A stretch of 64,000 nucleotides of DNA from Komagataeibacter xylinus (lineage in GTDB: Bacteria > Pseudomonadota > Alphaproteobacteria > Acetobacterales > Acetobacteraceae), in the NCBI RefSeq assembly GCF_004302915.1, contig NZ_QQBI01000001.1, forward strand, positions 62,001 through 126,000. Reading direction: 5' to 3'. The notes beneath the pieces are model-generated. The model was not told the origin of the DNA, ran no database searches, and was given only the letters and a program-made list of their open reading frames with translations. Positions 27,963 through 36,187 of this stretch are shown here, piece by piece (positions within the stretch are counted from its first letter, which is position 1; the number at the start of each line of letters is the position of its first letter). Made by a program: the position numbers and the translations under genes.

Positions 27963-28145
27963 GTGCTAGCCTCGGTATGTTCGGATGAAACGGACTACCT
28001 GCTTTATCTCCCTGCCCGAAGCCGGTTTCCTGTCTGGTCGGAAAATGAGCGCCGCCCGCGCTTTTTGCCGGTTACATTCAGAAAGCCTGCCCGGACGGAA
28101 AGTTGCAGCGGCGGCGTCCTGAATTCGAAACCGTTAGTTTTCTGA
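27963..28145 (+). CDS. Possible small leader ORF upstream of adhA
   Basis: A 60-codon frame starting at GTG with AGGAG at 6-base spacing, one of the better ribosome sites in the window. It ends in a TGA that overlaps the adhA ribosome site (CTGAGGAC), 11 bases before the adhA ATG. The predicted peptide (acidic N-terminus, then YLLYLPARSRFPV, basic centre) resembles nothing I know and has no signal or membrane segment. Its position suggests translational coupling to adhA or a leader peptide; it may also be chance. The real test is conservation in related species. Confidence 0.35.
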   Translation: MLASVCSDETDYLLYLPARSRFPVWSENERRPRFLPVTFRKPARTESCSGGVLNSKPLVF

Positions 28146-28156
28146 GGACATCACAT

Positions 28157-30379
28157 ATGATTTCTGCCGTTTTCGGAAAAAGACGTTCTCTGAGCAGAAC
28201 GCTTACAGCCGGAACGATATGTGCGGCTCTCATCTCGGGCTATGCCACCATGGCATCCGCAGATGACGGGCAGGGCGCCACGGGGGAAGCGATCATCCAT
28301 GCGGATGACCATCCCGGCGACTGGATGACCTATGGCCGCACCTATTCTGAACAGCGCTACAGCCCGCTGGACCAGATCAACCGTTCCAATGTTGGTAACC
28401 TGAAGCTGGCCTGGTATCTCGACCTTGATACCAACCGTGGCCAGGAAGGCACGCCGCTGGTTGTCAATGGCATCATGTATGCCACGACCAACTGGAGCAT
28501 GATGAAGGCCGTTGATGGCGCCACCGGCAAGCTGCTGTGGTCGTATGACCCGCGCGTGCCCGGCAACATCGCCGACAAGGGCTGCTGCGACACGGTCAAC
28601 CGTGGCGCCGCCTACTGGAATGGCAAGGTCTATTTCGGTACGTTCGATGGCCGCCTGATCGCGCTTGACGCCAAGACCGGCAAGCTGGTCTGGAGCGTGA
28701 ACACCATCCCGCCCGAGGCGGAGCTGGGCAAGCAGCGTTCCTACACGGTTGATGGCGCGCCGCGCATCGCCAAGGGCCGCGTGATCATCGGTAACGGTGG
28801 CTCCGAGTTCGGCGCGCGTGGCTTCGTCTCCGCGTTCGATGCCGAGACCGGCAAGCTGGACTGGCGCTTCTTCACGGTTCCGAACCCCAAGAACGAGCCG
28901 GACCATGCTGCCTCCGACAGCGTGCTGATGAACAAGGCCTACCAGACCTGGAGCCCGACCGGCGCCTGGACCCGCCAGGGTGGCGGCGGCACGGTGTGGG
29001 ATTCCATCGTGTATGACCCCGTGTCCGACCTGGTCTACCTTGGCGTGGGCAACGGTTCGCCGTGGAACTACAAGTACCGTTCGGAAGGCAAGGGCGACAA
29101 CCTGTTCCTGGGCAGCATCGTGGCGCTGAAGCCGGAAACCGGCGAATACGTCTGGCATTTCCAGGAAACGCCGATGGACCAGTGGGACTTCACCTCGGTC
29201 CAGCAGATCATGACAGTTGACCTGCCGATCAACGGTGAGACCCGCCACGTCATCGTGCATGCGCCGAAGAACGGCTTCTTCTACATCATCGATGCGAAGA
29301 CCGGCGAGTTCATCTCGGGCAAGAACTATGTCTATGTGAACTGGGCCAGCGGGCTTGACCCCAAGACCGGCCGCCCGATCTACAACCCCGATGCGCTCTA
29401 CACGCTTACGGGCAAGGACTGGTACGGCATTCCGGGTGACCTTGGCGGCCATAACTTCGCAGCCATGGCGTACAGCCCCAAGACCGGGCTGGTCTACATT
29501 CCCGCGCAGCAGGTTCCGTTCCTGTACACCAACCAGATCGGTGGCTTCACGCCGCATCCCGATAGCTGGAACCTTGGCCTGGACATGAACAAGGTCGGCA
29601 TCCCCGACTCCCCCGAAGCCAAGCAGGCCTTTGTCAAGGACCTGAAGGGCTGGATCGTGGCCTGGGATCCGAAGACGCAGGCTGAAGCCTGGCGCGTGGA
29701 CCACAAGGGTCCGTGGAATGGCGGCATCCTGGCAACGGGCGGCGACCTGCTCTTCCAGGGCCTGGCAAACGGCGAATTCCACGCCTATGACGCGACGAAC
29801 GGTTCCGACCTGTTCCACTTCGCGGCGGATAGCGGCATCATCGCTCCCCCCGTGTCCTACCTTGGCAGCGACAAGAAGCAGTATGTCGCGGTTGAAGTGG
29901 GCTGGGGCGGCATCTATCCGTTCTTCCTCGGTGGCCTTGCCCGCACCAGCGGCTGGACCGTCAACCACTCGCGCATCATTGCCTTCTCGCTCGATGGCAA
30001 GTCGGGCCCGCTGCCCAAGCAGAATGACCAGGGCTTCCTGCCCGTCAAGCCGCCGGCACAGTTCGACAGCAAGCGCACCGATAACGGCTACTTCCAGTTC
30101 CAGACCTATTGCGCCGCCTGCCATGGCGACAATGCCGAAGGTGCTGGTGTGCTGCCTGACCTGCGCTGGTCCGGGTCCATCCGCCACGAGGATGCGTTCT
30201 ACAATGTTGTCGGCCGCGGCGCCCTTACCGCCTACGGTATGGATCGCTTCGACAGCAGCATGAACCCCACCGAGATCGAGGATATCCGCCAGTTCCTGAT
30301 CAAGCGTGCGAACGAGACCTATCAGAGGGAAGTTGATGCCCGGAAGAATGCTGACGGTATCCCCGAGCAGCAGCCATAA
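28157..30379 (+). CDS. adhA: PQQ-dependent alcohol dehydrogenase, large quinohaem subunit
   Basis: Periplasmic quinohaemoprotein that oxidises ethanol to acetaldehyde and passes electrons via AdhB to ubiquinone, the first step of vinegar fermentation. The 740-residue protein has a signal peptide to about residue 35 (TMASA), an eight-bladed PQQ propeller, the vicinal disulphide Cys143-Cys144 (KGCCDTV) facing PQQ, the active-site Asp region MDQWDF, and a C-terminal cytochrome domain with CAACH at about 652-656. ATG 28157 has GAGG upstream and opens the signal peptide. It is followed by adhB after 53 bases; the small third subunit is not in this window. The sequence closely resembles Komagataeibacter AdhA as I recall it. 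Confidence 0.98.
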   Translation: MISAVFGKRRSLSRTLTAGTICAALISGYATMASADDGQGATGEAIIHADDHPGDWMTYGRTYSEQRYSPLDQINRSNVGNLKLAWYLDLDTNRGQEGTPLVVNGIMYATTNWSMMKAVDGATGKLLWSYDPRVPGNIADKGCCDTVNRGAAYWNGKVYFGTFDGRLIALDAKTGKLVWSVNTIPPEAELGKQRSYTVDGAPRIAKGRVIIGNGGSEFGARGFVSAFDAETGKLDWRFFTVPNPKNEPDHAASDSVLMNKAYQTWSPTGAWTRQGGGGTVWDSIVYDPVSDLVYLGVGNGSPWNYKYRSEGKGDNLFLGSIVALKPETGEYVWHFQETPMDQWDFTSVQQIMTVDLPINGETRHVIVHAPKNGFFYIIDAKTGEFISGKNYVYVNWASGLDPKTGRPIYNPDALYTLTGKDWYGIPGDLGGHNFAAMAYSPKTGLVYIPAQQVPFLYTNQIGGFTPHPDSWNLGLDMNKVGIPDSPEAKQAFVKDLKGWIVAWDPKTQAEAWRVDHKGPWNGGILATGGDLLFQGLANGEFHAYDATNGSDLFHFAADSGIIAPPVSYLGSDKKQYVAVEVGWGGIYPFFLGGLARTSGWTVNHSRIIAFSLDGKSGPLPKQNDQGFLPVKPPAQFDSKRTDNGYFQFQTYCAACHGDNAEGAGVLPDLRWSGSIRHEDAFYNVVGRGALTAYGMDRFDSSMNPTEIEDIRQFLIKRANETYQREVDARKNADGIPEQQP

Positions 30380-30432
30380 TCTCCCGGTTTTGACAATTTT
30401 TCGCATCAACGCGACGCATGATGGTGAACATA

Positions 30433-31839
30433 ATGATCAACAGGCTTAAGGTGACATTCAGCGCGGCAGCGTTTAGTCTGCTGGCAGGGACGGCATTGGC
30501 ACAGACGCCAGATGCCGACCCCGCGCTGGTCCAGAAAGGGGCGTATGTCGCACGACTGGGTGACTGCGTAGCATGTCACACCGCCCTCCATGGGCAGTCG
30601 TATGCAGGCGGGCTTGAAATCAAGAGCCCGATCGGCACGATCTATTCCACAAACATTACACCGGACCCGACCTACGGTATCGGCCGCTACACCTTCGCCG
30701 AATTCGACGAAGCGGTGCGCCACGGTATCCGCAAGGATGGTTCCACGCTGTATCCGGCCATGCCGTATCCTTCCTTCTCGCGCATGACGAAGGAAGACAT
30801 GCAGGCGCTGTATGCATACTTCATGCATGGGGTGAAGCCGGTCGCACAGCCTGACAAGCAGCCGGACATTTCCTGGCCAATGTCAATGCGCTGGCCGCTG
30901 GGCATCTGGCGCATGATGTTCTCGCCCTCGCCCAAGGAATTCACCCCCGCTCCCGGCACCGATGCCGATGTGGCCCGTGGTGACTACCTGGTGACGGGTC
31001 CGGGCCATTGCGGCGCATGCCATACGCCGCGCGGCTTTGCCATGCAGGAAAAGGCGCTCGATGCTTCGGGTGGGCCTGACTTCCTGTCCGGTGGCGCGCC
31101 GATCGACAACTGGGTGGCCCCCAGCCTGCGCAACGACCCGGTCGTGGGTCTGGGCCGCTGGTCGGAAGATGACATCTACACCTTCCTCAAGTCCGGCCGT
31201 ATCGACCACTCCGCCGTGTTCGGTGGCATGGGCGACGTGGTGGCATGGAGCACCCAGTACTTCACCGATGACGACCTGCACGCCATCGCGAAGTATCTGA
31301 AGAGCCTGCCGCCGGTGCCCCCCTCACAGGGCAACTACACATACGATCCGTCCACCGCGACGGCCCTGAACTCTGGCAACACCGCCAGCATGCCGGGTGC
31401 TGACACGTATGTGAAGGAATGCGCCATCTGTCACCGTAATGACGGTGGTGGCGTGGCCCGCATGTTCCCGCCGCTGGCTGGCAACCCGGTTGTCGTGACC
31501 GAGAACCCGACCTCGCTGGTGAACGTGATCGCTCATGGTGGCGTGCTGCCGCCGAGCAACTGGGCACCTTCCGCGGTGGCCATGCCGGGTTACAGCAACT
31601 CGCTGTCCGCCCAGCAGATCGCCGATGTGGTCAACTTCATCCGCACCAGCTGGGGCAACAAGGCGCCGGGCACCGTTACGGCTGCCGACGTGACCAAGCT
31701 GCGTGACACCGGGGCTCCGGTTTCCAGCTCCGGCTGGAACAGCATGAGCAGTGGCTGGTCGGTGTTCCTGCCGCAGCCTTACGGCTCGGGCTGGACGTTT
31801 GCACCGCAGACGCACACCGGTCAGGACGCCGCGCAGTAA
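30433..31839 (+). CDS. adhB: Alcohol dehydrogenase triheme cytochrome c subunit
   Basis: Membrane-associated cytochrome c that takes electrons from AdhA and reduces ubiquinone. The 468-residue protein has a signal peptide (MINRLKVTFSAAAFSLLAGTALA) and three haem c motifs: CVACH (about 45-49), CGACH (193-197) and CAICH (330-334). The C-terminus (SGWSVFLPQPYGSGW) is amphipathic and probably contributes to membrane attachment. Two ATGs precede the chosen start at 30418 and 30421; 30433 is preferred because it begins the signal peptide and gives the length I recall for this subunit. It ends in a strong terminator. Confidence 0.97.
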   Translation: MINRLKVTFSAAAFSLLAGTALAQTPDADPALVQKGAYVARLGDCVACHTALHGQSYAGGLEIKSPIGTIYSTNITPDPTYGIGRYTFAEFDEAVRHGIRKDGSTLYPAMPYPSFSRMTKEDMQALYAYFMHGVKPVAQPDKQPDISWPMSMRWPLGIWRMMFSPSPKEFTPAPGTDADVARGDYLVTGPGHCGACHTPRGFAMQEKALDASGGPDFLSGGAPIDNWVAPSLRNDPVVGLGRWSEDDIYTFLKSGRIDHSAVFGGMGDVVAWSTQYFTDDDLHAIAKYLKSLPPVPPSQGNYTYDPSTATALNSGNTASMPGADTYVKECAICHRNDGGGVARMFPPLAGNPVVVTENPTSLVNVIAHGGVLPPSNWAPSAVAMPGYSNSLSAQQIADVVNFIRTSWGNKAPGTVTAADVTKLRDTGAPVSSSGWNSMSSGWSVFLPQPYGSGWTFAPQTHTGQDAAQ

Positions 31840-31895
31840 TACGCGGCAGGGGTGGCCTTTTCTCCCGGGCCGCCCTTACCCTGATACGCATTACG

Positions 31896-31931
31896 GAAAA
31901 CCGCCATGGGCTTATGTCCATGGCGGTTTTC
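31896..31931. terminator. Terminator after adhAB
   Basis: Perfect 14-base arms GAAAACCGCCATGG/CCATGGCGGTTTTC around an 8-base loop. The stem ends in a short T run, 57 bases after the adhB stop. Confidence 0.85.
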
Positions 31932-31982
31932 TTATGTACGGCAATGCCGCAAACTGACCTTTCACCTTGAGGGAGAATGCAC

Positions 31983-32687
31983 ATGCCGCGCATCGTTGTC
32001 CTGACCGGGGCGGGCATCAGCCAGGAATCGGGCCTGCAGACCTTTCGCGGGCCAGATGGGTTATGGAACCATGAACGGATCGAGGATATCTGCACGCCGC
32101 AGGGCTTTGCGCGTGATCCGCTGCGGGTGGACCGGTTCTATAACAACCTGCGTGCCCAGCTCCCCACCGTGCACCCCAATGCCGCGCACCGGGCGCTTGC
32201 CGCACTCGAACAGGCCGGACGTGACGGCCAGTGGCCGGGACACCTCACCATCATCACGCAGAATATCGACGACCTGCATGAACGCGCAGGGAGCCGGAAC
32301 GTCATTCACATGCATGGCGAACTGCTGCGCCTGCGCTGCACCCACTGCCACGCCACCCCGGCATGGCACACCGACTGCACCCCCGATACGCCCTGCCCAG
32401 CCTGCGGCACGGCTGCGCTGCGGCCCGATATCGTGTGGTTTGGGGAAATGCCCTACCATATGGAGGCCATAGCCCGGCAGCTTGAAGCCTGCGACCTGTT
32501 CGTGGCCATAGGCACCTCCGGCGTGGTCTATCCGGCAGCAGGATTTGTGGACAGCGTGACGGATCATGCCGATACGATGCTGTTCAACCTTGAGGCCCCA
32601 CCGGGCCGCAGCGCCTTTGACCAGACCATTCTCGGGCCTGCCACCCGCACGGTTCCCGCATGGACACGCGACCTGCTGAAAGCGTAA
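31983..32687 (+). CDS. cobB: NAD-dependent protein deacylase, sirtuin
   Basis: Sir2-family enzyme removing acetyl or acyl groups from lysines using NAD (234 residues). It has GAGISQESGLQTFRG for NAD binding, TQNIDDLHERAGS with the substrate-proximal residues, the catalytic His in MHGELLRL, four zinc Cys in CTHCHATP and CPACG, and GTSGVVYPAAG. ATG 31983 is chosen because AGGGAG lies 7 bases upstream; ATG 31977 would leave one base. A uracil-DNA-glycosylase-like gene follows after 10 bases, likely in the same transcript. Confidence 0.94.
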   Translation: MPRIVVLTGAGISQESGLQTFRGPDGLWNHERIEDICTPQGFARDPLRVDRFYNNLRAQLPTVHPNAAHRALAALEQAGRDGQWPGHLTIITQNIDDLHERAGSRNVIHMHGELLRLRCTHCHATPAWHTDCTPDTPCPACGTAALRPDIVWFGEMPYHMEAIARQLEACDLFVAIGTSGVVYPAAGFVDSVTDHADTMLFNLEAPPGRSAFDQTILGPATRTVPAWTRDLLKA

Positions 32688-32697
32688 AGGCAGCCCC

Positions 32698-33315
32698 ATG
32701 GCCGAAACCCTTGAAGACCTGTTGCACGCCATCCGCGCCTGCCAGACCTGTGCGGCGCACCTGCCGCTTGGCCCCCGCCCGGTGCTGCATGTCTCGCGCA
32801 CGGCGCGGCTGCTCATTGCCAGCCAGGCGCCGGGCACACGCGTGCATGAAACCGGGCAGTCCTTCAATGATGCCTCGGGCGACCGGCTGCGGGGCTGGAT
32901 GGGGGTCGATCGCGCCACGTTCTATGATTCCAGCCGCATTGCGCTGGTGCCCATGGGCCTGTGCTATCCCGGCCGCCTGCCCAAAGGTGGCGACTGCCCG
33001 CCCCGCCCGGAATGCGCGCCGCAGTGGCGCGCGCGTATCATGGCGCAGATGCCCGACCTTGAACTGACGCTGGTGGTGGGCAGCTACGCCCAACTCCATA
33101 TTCTGGGCAAGGGAAAGGTCAGCGAGCGCTGCCTCGACTTCCGCCACTACCTGCCGCGCTACTTTCCCCTGCCCCATCCTTCATGGCGCACGGGGGCATG
33201 GGAGCGGCGGACGCCGCAATTCGGCACGGATGTGCTGCCTGCCTTACGCGCCTGCGTGCGGGCCGTGCTTGACGGGCGGCCCGTACCTGAAATTGCGCCG
33301 CTGCGACGCTCTTAA
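32698..33315 (+). CDS. Uracil-DNA glycosylase superfamily protein
   Basis: Member of the broad UDG fold group (205 residues). It has LLIASQAPGTRVHETGQSF as the water-activating loop region, a central GLCYPGR, VVGSYAQLHIL and the C-terminal LPHPSWR that matches the family's HPSxR motif. Cysteines (CQTC near residue 15, then CPP and CAP) may bind Fe-S or zinc, as in family 4, but the spacing differs, so this subfamily should not be assumed to remove uracil. It lies 10 bases after cobB; its TAA overlaps the TAA of the convergent marC-like gene by two bases. Confidence 0.8.
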   Translation: MAETLEDLLHAIRACQTCAAHLPLGPRPVLHVSRTARLLIASQAPGTRVHETGQSFNDASGDRLRGWMGVDRATFYDSSRIALVPMGLCYPGRLPKGGDCPPRPECAPQWRARIMAQMPDLELTLVVGSYAQLHILGKGKVSERCLDFRHYLPRYFPLPHPSWRTGAWERRTPQFGTDVLPALRACVRAVLDGRPVPEIAPLRRS

Positions 33316-34040
33316 CCCGCCATCGTGATGACGGCATGCGCTGTGGACAGCACCACCCCCTGCACGCCCGTAATCAGGATCTGCACGCCAATCGAGAGCA
33401 GGATCAGTGCTGCGAGCCGCGAGACGATGCGCGTGCCGGTCTTGCCCAGCAGGTACAGTAGCTGCTCGGCATAGGCATAGGCCGCCCACACAATCCCCGC
33501 CACCAGCACCGCAGCAATTGACAGCACGCCGTAAAAGACGATGTGGGTGCCGGCAGGCGGCCCTTCCGAGCCGAGCGCAATGGCCACCGCAATCGTGCCG
33601 GGGCCAACGGTAAAGGGCATGGTCAGTGGAAAAAACGCCTGCCCCATCAGGTTGGCCGCCTGGGTGCTGCCGCTGGCCTGGGCCTGCTTGCGGGCTTCCT
33701 CCGTTTCGGGGGCCTGGAGCAGCGACCATGCCCGCACGGCCACCACCAGGCCGCCCGCAATGCGCAGGGCATCAATGGTGATGCCAAAGAACGACAGCAC
33801 CAGCCCGCCGATCCAGATCGAGGCCAGCATCAGCATGGCGGAATAGAACGCCACCTGCCCGGCAAGCGCCACGCAGGTGCGCCGGTCATGCCCTGCCGTA
33901 ACCTGTGCAAAGATCAGCGCCGCCCCGAGTGGATTGACAATGGAGAACAGCGCCGGAAACGCCATGAGGAATGCACCCGACAGGCTGGGCAGGCCCACCA
34001 CGGTGGAAAAATGCGTAAGCAGTCCGGCATGAGCGGTCAT
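33312..34040 (-). CDS. MarC family integral membrane protein
   Basis: Inner-membrane protein of the MarC/SnatA family (242 residues, six hydrophobic segments). It has FPALFSIVNPLGAALIF in the first helix and FFPLTMPFTVGPGTIAVAIALG in the middle, both family hallmarks. Some relatives export amino acids; despite the name, MarC itself is not a multiple antibiotic resistance determinant. It lies about 35 bases after the MprF-like gene on the same strand, so lysS, the MprF-like gene and this one could form one operon. Confidence 0.9.
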   Translation of the reverse strand: MTAHAGLLTHFSTVVGLPSLSGAFLMAFPALFSIVNPLGAALIFAQVTAGHDRRTCVALAGQVAFYSAMLMLASIWIGGLVLSFFGITIDALRIAGGLVVAVRAWSLLQAPETEEARKQAQASGSTQAANLMGQAFFPLTMPFTVGPGTIAVAIALGSEGPPAGTHIVFYGVLSIAAVLVAGIVWAAYAYAEQLLYLLGKTGTRIVSRLAALILLSIGVQILITGVQGVVLSTAHAVITMAG

Positions 34041-34074
34041 GAGCGGATTCCTTTACGCCATGCGGCACGCGCCT

Positions 34075-36177
34075 TCAGCATCCGGCCTGCCCCAGCGGCG
34101 CGAAGGCCTTGTCCATCAGCGCGCGGATGGTGTTCAGGTCGTCCGCCCCCGCGCACAGGAAACACGGATGCAGCGGCGCGCCTTCCTCCGTCAGGGGCCA
34201 GGGCGTGAGGCCCAGTTCGTTATAGACTGCAAGCAGGCTCGTGCCGACATGCCAGAAGGCAGGCTGGCAGCCTTCCTGCACTGCAAGATCGCGCAGCCAC
34301 CATATGGCCGATGTGCAGTCATCCGCATGGCCCGCCGGGTCACCCAGCCCGACCAGATACGGCCCCAGCCGCACGAAGGGCAGCAGCGCCTGCCGCCGCG
34401 CCCCCGGTATCAGCCCCGAAGGCGCGGGGGTGACCTGGCCCACCCCGTCAAGCGCATGGTCAAGCGCGCGGTAACGGGCCTGGCCCTGCTTGTTCCACGG
34501 CAACACATGAATGCGCCCCGGCCGCACCAGCCGCACGATCATGACCAGCCCCAGCATGACAGCAAGCCCCAGCGTCCATTGCGCAATGCCCGGCCGGGTG
34601 GCGAACAGCATGATCTCCCACCAGCTTCCCCCTGCCGAATCATGCGGCCCCGCCAGCACCAGCACCACCACCGAGGTGATCAGCAGCACAAGGGAGAGGA
34701 TGGTCTGCGAGGACAGCGGCTCGCTCATGATCCGCGCATGGCGGTAATAGGAGCCCCGGAAAGGGGCAATCAGCAGGCACACCAGCATGAGCAGGCCCGG
34801 CACCGCCATGGGCGAGTCGCGCAGCAGCGTCAGAGCGCAGGCCACCGACAGCAGCCCGATCGTGGCCTTCCACGCTAGCGTCACGCGCTGCGAAAGCCCG
34901 ATGCCCAGCCCGATCAGCGCCACGCCAATCAGCGAGAGCAGATAATCCCCCACCATGGCGAAGAGGGGTTGTAGGCGGCCTGCGTTCAGCCAGTTTTCGG
35001 GGTCGAGCAGGGTCAGCGCCAGCAGCAGCCCGCCACACAGCGAGACAGCACCAGTCGCCACCGCCACCGAAAAATCGGCCTCGCTTTCACGGATCACCTG
35101 GCTCGGCCTGCCGGGGCGCGGCCCACGCAGGGGGCTGCCCGCGCTCGTCTTGCGCGCAAGGGCGGCATCACCGCGCAGGAACAGCTCATGCGCCGCGAAC
35201 ATGAGGCCCGCCACGAATAGCGGCACGATGTAGTAGAACAGGCGGAAGATCAGGATGGCGGTCACAACGCGGGTTGCGGGCACGTAGGCGCCCAGCGCCA
35301 GCATCATCGTGCCGTCAAATACGCCCAGGCCACCCGGCACGCTGGCCACCAGCCCTGCGGTGTAGGAGGCGATGTAGATGGCCAGGAACGTGCCGTAATC
35401 CAGCCCCGGCGCCACGGGCAGGAACGTGTAGGCAATGGCCGCCGTGGCCGCGACCTCGAGCGCTGCGACAAGGGTCTGCATCACCGCCATGCCGGCCGAT
35501 GGAAAGGTGACCTGCCAGCGCCAGACCCTGATCTCGTTCACGTAGCGCCCGGCAATGACATAGCCGATCACCCCCGCCCACAAGACACAGCCTATCAGCC
35601 GCATCACGGGCGAAGGCAGCGCATGGCCGATAAAGGGCACCGTGCCCGGCTCCAGCACCAGCACGCTGCCGATCAGCACCGCCGCCCCCAGCAGGTAGGT
35701 GGCCGAACAGAACGCGATGATCTGGGCGACCTCAAAGGGCTTAAGCCCCCAGTTGCCATACAGCCTGAAGCGTACCGCAGCACCCGAAATGGCGGAAAAC
35801 CCCAGGTTATGCGACAGCACATACGAGCAGAACGCCGCAAACGCCGTGCGCCGGAAGGCAAGCTGGCAGCCCACCTGCCGCACGGCAAGCCAGTCATAAA
35901 AGGACAGCACCAGATAGGACAGCAGCGTAAACCCTGCCCCCGCCCACAACGTGGTGGCGGGAATGGTGAGCAGCGCATGGCTGATGTCCTGCCAGTGCAG
36001 GGTGCGTACCTCGCGCTGCACCACGATCACGGCGCCCACCAGCAAAAACAGCCCCAGCACATGCGGCAGGTGGCGCAGCAGCGCGTTGCGCCGGCGCGCG
36101 GGAGTCAGGCCCGCCCCGGTGGGCCCATCACCTTCAGGCTGGGCAGGCATTGCGTCTTGGCCCGGACGTTCAGCCAT
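34075..36177 (-). CDS. MprF-like flippase with half of the aminoacyl-PG synthase domain
   Basis: Large membrane protein (700 residues). Residues 35-335 form the MprF/UPF0104-type flippase region (LSHNLGFSAISGAAVRFRLYG, ASVPGGLGVFDG), and 370-555 a second membrane block. The last 140 residues align with only the first part of the DUF2156 aminoacyl transferase domain (LPFVRLGPYLVGLGDPAG, FWHVGTSLLAVYNELGL). The second half, where lysine is transferred from tRNA to phosphatidylglycerol, is missing; full proteins have about 850 residues. No remnant follows in the 34-base gap, so this looks like a settled short form. It starts 10 bases after class I lysS. Lipid flipping is more likely than lysyl-PG synthesis. 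Confidence 0.82.
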   Translation of the reverse strand: MAERPGQDAMPAQPEGDGPTGAGLTPARRRNALLRHLPHVLGLFLLVGAVIVVQREVRTLHWQDISHALLTIPATTLWAGAGFTLLSYLVLSFYDWLAVRQVGCQLAFRRTAFAAFCSYVLSHNLGFSAISGAAVRFRLYGNWGLKPFEVAQIIAFCSATYLLGAAVLIGSVLVLEPGTVPFIGHALPSPVMRLIGCVLWAGVIGYVIAGRYVNEIRVWRWQVTFPSAGMAVMQTLVAALEVAATAAIAYTFLPVAPGLDYGTFLAIYIASYTAGLVASVPGGLGVFDGTMMLALGAYVPATRVVTAILIFRLFYYIVPLFVAGLMFAAHELFLRGDAALARKTSAGSPLRGPRPGRPSQVIRESEADFSVAVATGAVSLCGGLLLALTLLDPENWLNAGRLQPLFAMVGDYLLSLIGVALIGLGIGLSQRVTLAWKATIGLLSVACALTLLRDSPMAVPGLLMLVCLLIAPFRGSYYRHARIMSEPLSSQTILSLVLLITSVVVLVLAGPHDSAGGSWWEIMLFATRPGIAQWTLGLAVMLGLVMIVRLVRPGRIHVLPWNKQGQARYRALDHALDGVGQVTPAPSGLIPGARRQALLPFVRLGPYLVGLGDPAGHADDCTSAIWWLRDLAVQEGCQPAFWHVGTSLLAVYNELGLTPWPLTEEGAPLHPCFLCAGADDLNTIRALMDKAFAPLGQAGC

Positions 36178-36187
36178 GGGCAGGCCC

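Noticed and set aside
28151..30409. 752-codon open frame antisense to adhA
   Set aside because: Same cause; adhA is certain on the other strand and the antisense translation resembles no protein.
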